From contig NZ_CAJQZC010000012.1 in NCBI RefSeq assembly GCF_907164555.1, positions 92,818-156,817 on the forward strand: a DNA stretch of 64,000 nt, given 5' to 3'. This document shows, in pieces, positions 25,310-33,868 of the stretch. This DNA is from Paraburkholderia saeva. GTDB lineage: Bacteria; Pseudomonadota; Gammaproteobacteria; Burkholderiales; Burkholderiaceae. The first letter of the stretch is position 1; each line of letters opens with the position of its first letter. The position numbers and the translations under genes were made by a program. A model generated the notes under the pieces. That model saw nothing but the letters and a program-made list of their open reading frames with translations. It did no database searches and was not told where the DNA came from.

Positions 25310-26902
25310 ATGGATCTGACTGCTCAGGAAGCACAGCCGGCCATTTTATCCGTCACCGGCATCGGCAAGACGTATGTCGAACCGGTGCTCGCCGACGTCG
25401 ACCTCGACCTGCATGCAGGCGAGGTGCTGGCGCTCACGGGTGAAAACGGTGCGGGCAAGAGCACGCTGTCAAAGATCATCGGCGGACTGGTCGATCCGAC
25501 GACCGGTACGATGCGCCTCGGCGGCAGCGCGTATGCGCCCGCCAGCCGCAGCGCGGCGGAAGCGCTCGGCGTGCGGATGGTCATGCAGGAGCTGAACCTG
25601 CTGCCGACACTGTCGGTGGCGGAAAACCTGTTTCTGAACCGCCTGCCGCAAAGCGGGCCGTTGCGGCTCGGCTGGATCGACCGCCGCAAGCTGCGCGAAG
25701 ACGCGCGCGAAGCCATGGCGCAGGTCGGGCTCGACGCGATCGATCCGGACACGCTCGTCGGCGAACTCGGCATCGGGCATCAGCAGATGGTCGAGATCGC
25801 GCGCAACCTGATCGGCGACTGCCGGGTGCTGATTCTCGACGAGCCGACCGCGATGCTGACCTCGCGGGAAGTCGACCTGCTGTTCGAGCAGATCGGCCGG
25901 CTGAAAGCGCGCGGCGTCGCGTTGGTCTATATCTCGCACCGGCTCGAGGAACTGGCGCGCGTCGCGGAACAGATCGCGATCCTGCGCGACGGCAGGCTGG
26001 TGCATGCGGACCGGATGGCGAACCTGACGAGCGATCAGATCGTCACGTTGATGGTGGGCCGCGAGATCGGCGAGCGCATCGACCTGGGCGTGCGCAATAT
26101 TGGCGCGCCGCTGCTGAAGGTCGAAGGCATGGGCCGCGGCGACGTCGTGCGCGACGTGTCGTTCGAAGTATGCGCCGGCGAGATTTTCGGTGTGAGCGGG
26201 CTGATCGGCGCCGGCCGCACGGAACTGATGCGGCTGATTTACGGCGCGGACGTCAAGGATCGTGGCACGGTATCGCTCGCGCCAACGCCTGGCGCGGCGC
26301 CGGTGCCGGTGCAGATCGCGACGCCGACCGACGCCGTGCGCGAGGGCATCGCGCTCATCACCGAGGACCGCAAGGGCGAAGGCCTGCTGCTGCCGCTGCC
26401 GATCGCGGCCAACGTGTCGCTCGGCAATATCGGCGCCGTCGCGCGTCACGGCGTGGTCGACGCGAGACGCGAGAACGCGCTCGCGATGAAGCAGATCCAG
26501 GCGATGCGGATTCGCAGCGCCGGACCCGCGCAGCCGGTGGGCGAACTGTCGGGCGGGAACCAGCAGAAGGTCGTGATCGGCCGGTGGCTGGCGCGCGACT
26601 GCAGGGTGCTGCTGTTCGACGAACCGACGCGCGGCATCGATGTCGGCGCGAAGTTCGATATCTACGGCCTGATGGGGGCGCTCACGCGCGAGGGCCGGGC
26701 GCTCGTCGTGGTGTCGAGCGACCTGCGCGAGCTGATGCTGATCTGCGACCGGATCGGTGTGATGTCGGCGGGACGGATGACAGGGATTTTCAGCCGGGAT
26801 GACTGGTCGCAGGACGCGCTGCTCGCGGCGGCGTTCGCCGGTTACCGGAGTCGCGAGGCGCTGCTCCATGCGCCCGTAACGAACGAAGCAGGGAGTACGT
26901 GA
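25310..26902 (+). CDS. rbsA: Ribose-type ABC transporter ATP-binding protein
   Basis: 530 aa from ATG 25310 (AACAGGA upstream). Two fused ATPase domains. Domain 1 has Walker A GENGAGKST (residues 44-52). Domain 2 has the degenerate Walker A GLIGAGRTE normal for this family and the signature LSGGNQQK (413-420). LILDEPTA and LLFDEPTRGIDVGAK are the Walker B regions. It energises sugar import from the cytosolic face. Its stop overlaps the next ATG (TGATG region at 26900-26904). Confidence 0.92.
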   Translation: MDLTAQEAQPAILSVTGIGKTYVEPVLADVDLDLHAGEVLALTGENGAGKSTLSKIIGGLVDPTTGTMRLGGSAYAPASRSAAEALGVRMVMQELNLLPTLSVAENLFLNRLPQSGPLRLGWIDRRKLREDAREAMAQVGLDAIDPDTLVGELGIGHQQMVEIARNLIGDCRVLILDEPTAMLTSREVDLLFEQIGRLKARGVALVYISHRLEELARVAEQIAILRDGRLVHADRMANLTSDQIVTLMVGREIGERIDLGVRNIGAPLLKVEGMGRGDVVRDVSFEVCAGEIFGVSGLIGAGRTELMRLIYGADVKDRGTVSLAPTPGAAPVPVQIATPTDAVREGIALITEDRKGEGLLLPLPIAANVSLGNIGAVARHGVVDARRENALAMKQIQAMRIRSAGPAQPVGELSGGNQQKVVIGRWLARDCRVLLFDEPTRGIDVGAKFDIYGLMGALTREGRALVVVSSDLRELMLICDRIGVMSAGRMTGIFSRDDWSQDALLAAAFAGYRSREALLHAPVTNEAGST

Positions 26903-27921
26903 TGACGAACCTGACGAACCAGCCGGACGCCGCGCCGCCGGACGATCCGTCGGCGCCGGTGCCGGCCGGCAAGCCTGCCGGGACGCGTCCTGGCTTTTCA
27001 AATTACCTGGGTCTCGCCGGCGCGCTGCTGGCGATGATCGCGTTGTTCTCGGTGCTGAGCGCGCATTTCCTGACCTACGACACGTTTGTCACGATCGCCA
27101 ACCAGATTCCCGACCTCGTCGTGATGTCGGTCGGCATGACGTTCGTGCTGATCATCGCCGGCATCGATCTGTCGGTGGGCTCGGTGCTGGCGCTCGGCGC
27201 GTCGGTCGTGAGCGTCGCCGCGCTGAAATGGGGCTGGGGCGCGTTTCCCGCCGCGCTGATCGGTCTCGCGGCCGCCGCGCTGACGGGCGCGGTCACCGGG
27301 GCGGTCACGGTCGGCTGGCGGATTCCGTCGTTTATCGTGTCGCTGGGCGTGCTGGAAGCGGCGCGCGGCCTCGCGTACCAGATGACGAATTCGCGTACCG
27401 CCTACATCGGCGACGCCTTCGACTTTCTGTCGAACCCGATCGCCGTCGGCATCTCGCCGGCGTTCCTGATCGCGGTGGCGGTGATGATCGTCGCCCAGTT
27501 CGTCCTGACGCGTACCGTGTTCGGCCGCTATCTGGTCGGCATCGGCACCAATGAGGAAGCCGTGCGGCTCGCGGGCGTCAATCCGCGGCCCTACAAGGTC
27601 ATCGTGTTCGCGTTGATGGGCGCGCTGTCGGGGCTGGCGGCGCTGTTCCAGATTTCGCGGCTCGAAGCGGCCGATCCGAACGCGGGCGTCGGGCTTGAAC
27701 TGCAGGTGATCGCGGCCGTGGTGATTGGCGGCACGAGCCTGATGGGCGGGCGCGGCTCCGTGATCAGCACGTTTTTTGGCGTGTTGATCATCTCGGTGCT
27801 GGCAGCGGGTCTCGCGCAGATCGGCGCGAACGAGCCGACCAAGCGCATCATCACCGGGGCGGTGATCGTGGTCGCAGTCGTGCTCGATACGTATCGCAGC
27901 CGGCGCAAGCGCAAGGCATAA
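26902..27921 (+). CDS. rbsC: Ribose-type ABC transporter permease
   Basis: 339-aa inner-membrane permease. ATG 26902 overlaps the rbsA stop, indicating translational coupling; a GTG one codon earlier is also possible. A Pro-rich cytosolic N-terminus (about 30 residues) precedes about 8-10 TM segments. GIDLSVGSVLALGA and VIGGTSLMGGRGSVISTFFGVLII are conserved RbsC blocks, the latter in the ATPase-coupling loop. Confidence 0.92.
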   Translation: MTNLTNQPDAAPPDDPSAPVPAGKPAGTRPGFSNYLGLAGALLAMIALFSVLSAHFLTYDTFVTIANQIPDLVVMSVGMTFVLIIAGIDLSVGSVLALGASVVSVAALKWGWGAFPAALIGLAAAALTGAVTGAVTVGWRIPSFIVSLGVLEAARGLAYQMTNSRTAYIGDAFDFLSNPIAVGISPAFLIAVAVMIVAQFVLTRTVFGRYLVGIGTNEEAVRLAGVNPRPYKVIVFALMGALSGLAALFQISRLEAADPNAGVGLELQVIAAVVIGGTSLMGGRGSVISTFFGVLIISVLAAGLAQIGANEPTKRIITGAVIVVAVVLDTYRSRRKRKA

Positions 27922-28089
27922 CGAAGATTGCAGTCGGGGTCGTTGCAATAGCAGTAGCGGCAATCGCAGTAGAAGTGGAAGCAAAATGAAACTGGGCCAG
28001 TCATTGATTGAAAAAGCCGGCGGCGCATGCGTGAACGCATTGCGTGACAGACCAGCTAGCAACAAGAACGAGCAGGAGAGAATCGGGTT

Positions 28090-29175
28090 ATGGCGACGAT
28101 CAAGGATGTGGCGGCCGTGGCCGGCGTATCGTTTACGACGGTATCGCATGTCGTCAACAATTCGCGGCCGGTGTCAGCCGACGTGCGCGCGAAGGTCGAG
28201 CGCGCGATCAGCCAGCTTCACTATGTGCCGTCAGCGGTTGCGCGCTCGCTAAAGGCGCGCGCCACGGCGACCATCGGTCTCGTGGTGCCGAACAGCACGA
28301 ATCCGTATTTCGCGGAGCTTGCGCGCGGAATCGAGGACGGTTGCGCGCGCAACGGCTACTGCGTGTTCTTCTGCAATTCCGACGACGACCCCGCGAAGCA
28401 GCGCAATTACCTGCGCGTCCTGCAGGAAAAGCGGATCGACGGGCTGATCATCGCGTCGGCCGGCGACGACGCCGTGCTCGCGCAGAGTCTTGCCGATGCG
28501 CGTGAGCCGCTCGTCGTCGTCGATCGCAACATCGAAGGCCTCAATGCCGATCTGGTTCAGATCGACCACGAGAAGGGCGCCTACCTGGCGACGCGGCATC
28601 TGCTCGAACTCGGGCATGCGCGTGTCGGTTGCATTACAGGTCCCGTCGATACGGCGGTGAGCGCCATGCGCGTGCACGGTTTCATCCGCGCAATGACCGA
28701 GCGCGGCATTGAAATTCCGTCGGGCGCGATCGTCGAAAGCGATTTTTCGGGGATGGGCGGCCATCGCGCAGCGAGCCAGCTGTTCAATACGGTGCAGCCG
28801 AGCGCGATTTTCGCGGGCAACGACATGATGGGCATCGGCGCGCTGCGCGCCGCGGCCGAGCGCGGCATCAGCGTGCCGCGCGACTGCTCGATCATCGGTT
28901 TCGACGATATCGAGCTGGGGCGTTTCACGTATCCGGCGCTGTCGACGGTCGGACAATCGGTGCGCGCGCTCGGCGATATGGCCGCGCAGACGCTCCTCGA
29001 ACGCATCACGGGCCCGAGCGACGCGCCCACCCGCCGGCGCGTCGTCGCGCCGCGGCTGATCATCCGCGAGTCGACTTCGGCGTTCATGGGTGCATCGCGC
29101 CGTCACGCCGCGACCGGCTGCCACGCGGGCAACGTCCAGGTACACGGGCTGTCTCACGGTTCTGGGCACGACTGA
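28090..29175 (+). CDS. rbsR: LacI-family transcriptional regulator of the ribose operon
   Basis: 361 aa. N-terminal HTH ATIKDVAAVAGVSFTTVSHV (residues 2-21) and hinge region VPSAVARSLKARATATIGLV, then a periplasmic-binding-like effector domain (FAGNDMMGIGALRAAAERGI; GFDDIELGRFTYPALSTV). The C-terminal ~25 residues beyond RLIIRESTS are poorly conserved. Its place between rbsC and rbsK and the perfect palindrome at 23935 make RbsR the best reading; the inducer is presumably ribose or ribose 5-phosphate. Confidence 0.88.
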   Translation: MATIKDVAAVAGVSFTTVSHVVNNSRPVSADVRAKVERAISQLHYVPSAVARSLKARATATIGLVVPNSTNPYFAELARGIEDGCARNGYCVFFCNSDDDPAKQRNYLRVLQEKRIDGLIIASAGDDAVLAQSLADAREPLVVVDRNIEGLNADLVQIDHEKGAYLATRHLLELGHARVGCITGPVDTAVSAMRVHGFIRAMTERGIEIPSGAIVESDFSGMGGHRAASQLFNTVQPSAIFAGNDMMGIGALRAAAERGISVPRDCSIIGFDDIELGRFTYPALSTVGQSVRALGDMAAQTLLERITGPSDAPTRRRVVAPRLIIRESTSAFMGASRRHAATGCHAGNVQVHGLSHGSGHD

Positions 29176-29186
29176 AGGAGAAGGAT

Positions 29187-30113
29187 GTGGCAATAGAAGG
29201 GACGCGCGGCAAGGTTGCCGTGATGGGCAGCCTGAACATGGATCTCGTCGCGCGCGCACCGCGTCTGCCGCGCCCCGGCGAAACACTCGCCGGACACGCC
29301 TTCGCGCAGGTCGCGGGCGGCAAGGGCGGCAATCAGGCCGTCGCCGCGGCGCGGCTCGGCGCGCAGGTGGCGATGATCGGCTGTGTCGGCGCCGACGCGA
29401 ACGGCGCGCAGCTGCGCGCCGGCCTCGAAGCCGAAGGCATCGACTGCGCGGCGCTCGAAACCAGCGATTCCACATCCACCGGCGTCGCGCTCATCATCGT
29501 CGACGACGGCAGCCAGAACGCGATCGTGATCGTGGCCGGCAGCAACGGCGAAGTCACGCCCGCCAGCATCGCGCGTCACGAAGCGGCGCTCGCGGCGGCG
29601 GACGTCGTCGTATGCCAGCTGGAAACGCCTCCGGAGACGGTCAAGGCGGCGCTCGCGACAGCGCGGCGCATGGGCAAGACCGTCATCCTGAATCCGGCGC
29701 CGGCGGTCGGTCCGCTGCCGTCCGACTGGCTTCCGCTCATCGATTACCTGATTCCGAACGAACTCGAAGCTGCGACCCTGACCGGCCTGCCGGTCGGCAC
29801 GCCCGAGGAAGCCGCCGTGGCCGCGGCGGCATTGCGCAAGGCCGGCGCGCGCAACGTGCTGGTGACACTGGGTGCGCAGGGCGTGCACGTCGCGCTGGAA
29901 AGCGGTGAATCCGCCCATTACGCCGCACCGAAGGTGAAAGCCGTCGACACGACGGCGGCCGGGGACACGTTTATCGGCGGCCTCGCAGCACAGCTCGCCG
30001 CCAGTGCACCGGTCGATGAGGCGATCCGCTTCGCCCAGCAGGCAGCGGCGCTTTCGGTTACGCGCGAAGGCGCCCAGCCTTCGATTCCGCATCGCGCGGA
30101 AGTGACGGCCTGA
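29187..30113 (+). CDS. rbsK: Ribokinase
   Basis: 308-aa PfkB-family kinase, GTG start after GAAGGAGAAGG. N-terminal VMGSLNMDLV and the GGKGGNQAVAAARLG sugar-binding block, then C-terminal DTTAAGDTFIGGLAA with catalytic base D260 in the anion hole. Converts imported ribose to ribose 5-phosphate. Last gene of the operon, 11 bp after rbsR. There is no rbsD mutarotase in the cluster. Confidence 0.92.
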   Translation: MAIEGTRGKVAVMGSLNMDLVARAPRLPRPGETLAGHAFAQVAGGKGGNQAVAAARLGAQVAMIGCVGADANGAQLRAGLEAEGIDCAALETSDSTSTGVALIIVDDGSQNAIVIVAGSNGEVTPASIARHEAALAAADVVVCQLETPPETVKAALATARRMGKTVILNPAPAVGPLPSDWLPLIDYLIPNELEAATLTGLPVGTPEEAAVAAAALRKAGARNVLVTLGAQGVHVALESGESAHYAAPKVKAVDTTAAGDTFIGGLAAQLAASAPVDEAIRFAQQAAALSVTREGAQPSIPHRAEVTA

Positions 30114-30145
30114 CCCCATAATCAGGCCGCAGGTAATCCGGCGCA

Positions 30146-30301
30146 TTAATCCTGGTATTTATCCTTGTATCCACGGACGGCATTTTTAAATGCCGTTCAG
30201 TTAATCGACGGTTAATCCATTGATTAATCGGGTGATTAACCAGTCAAAATCCAGCTGATGGGTATTTGTAATTTATCCCTGGGTACGCGGCTGTATTAAT
30301 C
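30146..30301. repeat. Cluster of TTAATC boxes between rbsK and the chemoreceptor gene
   Basis: TTAATC occurs at 30146, 30201, 30212, 30224 and 30296, and its complement GATTAA at 30222 and 30234. The four central copies are 10-12 bp apart, so they lie on one face of the helix. The region from 30114 to 30444 is strongly AT-rich compared with its surroundings and has no gene. It could be a multi-site regulator or nucleoid-protein binding zone for the chemoreceptor promoter. Confidence 0.5.
30177..30196 (+). terminator. Hairpin after rbsK
   Basis: Perfect 9-bp arms ACGGCATTT / AAATGCCGT around TT, 64 bases after the rbsK stop. No clear T-run follows, so it may instead be a protein-binding palindrome. 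Confidence 0.45.
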
Positions 30302-30444
30302 AGACAATATAAAAACTTCAAGTCCTGATCAGGGGTGCCGTAAACAGGTTTAGAGCGCCGGTTCTACGCCGGAGCAAACGTGTGCGCGGCGACATTCGGC
30401 TTCTGCGCATGCCGGTTTTCATCCGATGGAATACGGGAAGAAGC

Positions 30445-32193
30445 ATGTTGAACAAGGGCATCACGATCAAAACGCGCATCGGTCTGACGATGGCGTTCCT
30501 CGCCGCACTGTTGATTGCAATTGGCGGGCTCGGTCTCTTTGGAATGAACGAGGCGAACGATGCATATCGGGGCACTTTCACCAATGAAATGCCAAGTGCC
30601 GAGAGTATCGTCGCCGCCGAACTTTACGTCGCACGGGAGCGTCTCGCGCTCGACCGCTCCGCATTCCAGATCGGCACGCCGGACGCGGTCGCAACACTCG
30701 AACGCGCCCGTCTGATGCGCTCGAAATCGGAAGCGGCATGGAAGCGGTACATGGACCTGCCGCGCGAGCCCGAAGAGGATCGCCTGACGCAGGACGTTGT
30801 CGCGAAGCGCGCAGCCGTCTATCAGATTGCGGACGCGTTCGCGGCAACCGTGACGGCTGGCGACCAGGGCAAGGTGCTCGAACTGGCCAGGCAGCTACAG
30901 GCAGCGCATAGCGACCTGTCGACGGCGGACGAGGCGCTCAGCAAGTACCAGTTCGAACAGGCAAAGGACGGCTACGAAACCGCGCAATCGAACTACGCGA
31001 CATTTCGCATCGTGACAGCGGTCGCAATCGTCGCCGGACTGCTGGCCGCGTTCTTTTCGTACATTACGCTGCGCGGCGCGATTGCCCGGCCGCTCAACGA
31101 AGCCATCGAGCACTTCGACGCGATCGCCACGGGCGATCTGCGTCGCCCGGTTGTGGTGCGTTCGCGGGACGAGATGGGGCAGTTGCTCGAAGGCGTCGGC
31201 CGGATGCAGCGCAGCCTGATTGAAACCGTGCGCTCGGTGCGCTCGGGCAGCGAATCGATTGCCACTGCGACGCGCCAGATCGCGGCTGGCAACATCGACC
31301 TGTCCTCGCGTACCGAAGAGCAGGCTTCGGCGCTGCAGGAAACCGCGTCGAGCATGGAAGAGCTGACCGGCACCGTGAAGCAGAACGCCGACAACGCCCG
31401 CCAGGCGAGCGCGCTGGCTGCCAACGCGTCGGAGATTGCGAACAAGGGTAGTGCAGTGGTTGGGCAGGTCGTCGGCACGATGGGCGACATCAACCAGAGT
31501 TCGGCGAAAATCGCGGACATCATCTCGATCATCGAAGGGATTGCGTTCCAGACCAACATTCTTGCGCTGAACGCGGCGGTCGAAGCGGCGCGTGCCGGCG
31601 AGGAAGGCCGCGGGTTCGCCGTCGTGGCAGGCGAAGTGCGCAGCCTCGCGCAACGCTCGTCGGCAGCGGCGAAGGAAATCAAGGAACTGATCGACACGTC
31701 CGTGGAGCGCGTGCAGTCGGGCTCGGCGCTCGTCGACGAAGCCGGCCGCACGATGACCGAGATCATCGGTGCAGTGCAGCGCGTGACCGACATCATGGGC
31801 GAAATCGCCGCCGCCTCGGAAGAGCAGAGCAGCGGCATCGACCAGGTCGCACGCGCCGTGACGCAGATGGACGAAGTGACGCAGCAGAACGCGGCGCTCG
31901 TCGAGGAAGCGGCTGCTGCAGCGCAATCGCTGGAAGACCAGGCGGGCAAGCTGCGCACGGCCGTCTCTGTGTTTCATCTGGACGATGGTCCGGCTGACCC
32001 GACAACGGCGCCGGCACGCCGGCCGGTCGCGGCAACCGCGCCGACGCCAGCCCGCAAGGCTGCGCCGGTGGCCGCCGTACGGCCTGCAAGCGTCGCGCCA
32101 GAGAAGAGTGCCGCATTCGCAGCACCCGCCCCAACGCCGCGCGCGCCCGCGATGGCAGCGGCAGGCAGCGACAAGGACTGGGAAACCTTCTGA
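30445..32193 (+). CDS. Methyl-accepting chemotaxis protein (Tar-like)
   Basis: 582 aa from ATG 30445 (GGGAAG upstream). TM1 about residues 12-34, a ~150-residue four-helix-type periplasmic sensor domain, TM2 about 190-212, HAMP, then the cytoplasmic signalling hairpin with tip GIAFQTNILALNAAVEAARA (about 366-385). The C-terminal linker is Ala/Pro-rich and ends in DWETF, a close match to the NWETF pentapeptide that tethers CheR/CheB. It senses an unknown periplasmic ligand and controls CheA. Proximity to the rbs operon invites a sugar-binding-protein role, but the Tar-type domain could equally bind amino acids. Confidence 0.92.
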   Translation: MLNKGITIKTRIGLTMAFLAALLIAIGGLGLFGMNEANDAYRGTFTNEMPSAESIVAAELYVARERLALDRSAFQIGTPDAVATLERARLMRSKSEAAWKRYMDLPREPEEDRLTQDVVAKRAAVYQIADAFAATVTAGDQGKVLELARQLQAAHSDLSTADEALSKYQFEQAKDGYETAQSNYATFRIVTAVAIVAGLLAAFFSYITLRGAIARPLNEAIEHFDAIATGDLRRPVVVRSRDEMGQLLEGVGRMQRSLIETVRSVRSGSESIATATRQIAAGNIDLSSRTEEQASALQETASSMEELTGTVKQNADNARQASALAANASEIANKGSAVVGQVVGTMGDINQSSAKIADIISIIEGIAFQTNILALNAAVEAARAGEEGRGFAVVAGEVRSLAQRSSAAAKEIKELIDTSVERVQSGSALVDEAGRTMTEIIGAVQRVTDIMGEIAAASEEQSSGIDQVARAVTQMDEVTQQNAALVEEAAAAAQSLEDQAGKLRTAVSVFHLDDGPADPTTAPARRPVAATAPTPARKAAPVAAVRPASVAPEKSAAFAAPAPTPRAPAMAAAGSDKDWETF

Positions 32194-32264
32194 CGAACGC
32201 GGCGCCGCTGCCACATGGTGCTACATGGGGTGCTACGGCGGCGCAACAAACGGATCCCGTCGAG

Positions 32265-32307
32265 AGACCGTGGTGGCTGGCGTATGTCGGCCACCACGGT
32301 CTTTTTT
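32265..32307 (+). terminator. Strong Rho-independent terminator after the chemoreceptor gene
   Basis: Perfect 13-bp arms AGACCGTGGTGGC / GCCACCACGGTCT with a 12-nt loop, followed by TTTTTT. Lies 72 nt past the stop. Confidence 0.92.
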
Positions 32308-32484
32308 CGTCTTCAGAATAATGTCCTGACGCGGGATCGACGCGGTTCCGGTACATTGTCGGGCGCGAAGGTTGCTCGCGCGGCATGACATGGAAGGGTG
32401 GGCCCGTCGCGGGCGTCATGCCGCTTCGAAGCAGTGAACACGTCGACAACCATAATCAGGCACGAAAGCTGGAAGGGATCCGAC

Positions 32485-33246
32485 ATGACGCAATACGACC
32501 TCGTTACACGTCTCGTGGAAGCGCGCCAGCAGCATCGCGCGATCGATGGACTGTCGCCCGACAGCCTGCCTCCCGATGCGGCCAGCGCCTATGCGATCCA
32601 GCAGGCTGTCATCAGCGGACTGGGCACCACCACGGGCGGCTGGAAAATCGGCGCGAAGAGCCCCGGCGGGGCGGCCTCAGGCGCGCCGATTCCTGCAACG
32701 TGCATGATCGCGTCGCCCGCCAGCGTGGCGCACAGCGGGTTCTTTCACGTGCTGCTGGAGCTGGAGGTTGCGTTCTGCTTTGCCGAGCCAGTCGAGCCAC
32801 GCAACGTGGCCTGGGCGCGCGACGAGGTGCTCGCGCGCGTGGGCGTCATGCTGCCCGCCATCGAGATCGTCGACAGCCGCTTTGCCGACTGGCCCGAGGT
32901 CGCGCCGCTCGCGCAGCTGGCCGACGCGCAGAACAACGGGGCGCTCATTACAGGGTCGCCGGTGCCCTACGCGGGGTTTGCGCGCACGTTCGACTTCGTT
33001 TCCCCAAAACTGGAACTGACCATCAACGGCAGGTCGCTCGTGCCCGAGTCGACTGGCAATCCGGCAGGGGACCCGCGCGAACTGCTCGTCTGGTTCGTTA
33101 ACCATTGCGCCGCTATGGGTATCGCAATCGATCCTGAATGGACCATCACCACCGGCACGTACCTCGGTGCCCACCGCATCGAAGAGCCGGGTACCGTGCA
33201 TGGACGCATTCACGGTCTCGGCGAAGTGGATATCGTCCTTACATAA
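32485..33246 (+). CDS. 2-keto-4-pentenoate hydratase / FAH-family protein
   Basis: 253 aa from ATG 32485 after AAGGGA. Contains the hydratase/decarboxylase blocks WKIGAKS, ELEVAFCFAEPV (metal-binding acidic residues), PAIEIVDSRFADWPEV and GLGEVDIVL. Family members (MhpD, DmpH, HpcG) hydrate or decarboxylate dienoate products of aromatic meta-cleavage. No other meta-pathway genes are near, so the substrate is open. Stands alone between two intergenic spaces. Confidence 0.82.
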   Translation: MTQYDLVTRLVEARQQHRAIDGLSPDSLPPDAASAYAIQQAVISGLGTTTGGWKIGAKSPGGAASGAPIPATCMIASPASVAHSGFFHVLLELEVAFCFAEPVEPRNVAWARDEVLARVGVMLPAIEIVDSRFADWPEVAPLAQLADAQNNGALITGSPVPYAGFARTFDFVSPKLELTINGRSLVPESTGNPAGDPRELLVWFVNHCAAMGIAIDPEWTITTGTYLGAHRIEEPGTVHGRIHGLGEVDIVLT

Positions 33247-33868
33247 GGTCGCCTGAATGTGACACGAGGGTGCATCGGACGCACCCCGGATATCCCTGTC
33301 GCGCGACACGGCGCAATGCGTACCCGATTACGCGCTGTTACACACTCCCTCATGCAAAAAGTAACAGGCACTGCATCCAGTTGCAGCGTGTGCCTGTACC
33401 TGCCGTAAACCCGTTTGTGTGCACCAGTTGCCCCGATCGCGCGTTGTGGGAGAGAAGCCGCATCGGCAGCATGGATGGGGCGGGCACAGATGCAATGCAG
33501 CGCGGATGAACGTGGTCGTGCCCACATGCGTCGCGCACGTAATGTGCGCGCGCAGACATCAGAACGAACGTGTGTTTGCGATTGTCTGATTGACGAACGT
33601 TTATGCTGTATCAGCAGCGGTTGCGTCGGCACCTGTGTCGCTTCCGATGCTGCGATGGGACTGCACGGCACCCTCTGTGTGGCGGAAGATTGTAGGTGAC
33701 CCGAAATTGCTTTTCCAGGGGACGAATGTAACGACGCGGTTGCGGGACGATTTTCGCAACGTAGTTCGTGAAAAAAAATTTAAAAGGGTTTAGGATGAAT
33801 TCGAGCGATGTTGTTTCCGATTAGCGCGCCGCGCACGACATCGGTCTAGACTTCGGCGAGGAGGTAGC
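33247..33868. other. Long upstream region of the prkA operon
   Basis: About 620 bp without a convincing gene. It contains two perfect inverted repeats: CTGTTAC / GTAACAG (33335-33341 and 33361-33367) and CGCGCAC-gtaat-GTGCGCG (33532-33550). The last 100 bp before prkA are AT-rich (AAAAAAAATTTAAAAGGG), where the promoter should lie. No clear sigma-54 or sigma-70 consensus was found. prkA has a strong GGAGG ribosome site. Confidence 0.5.

Noticed and set aside
25469..27001. A 510-codon minus-strand ORF opposite rbsA
   Set aside because: Antisense to the two-domain ATPase with all motifs; no plausible product.
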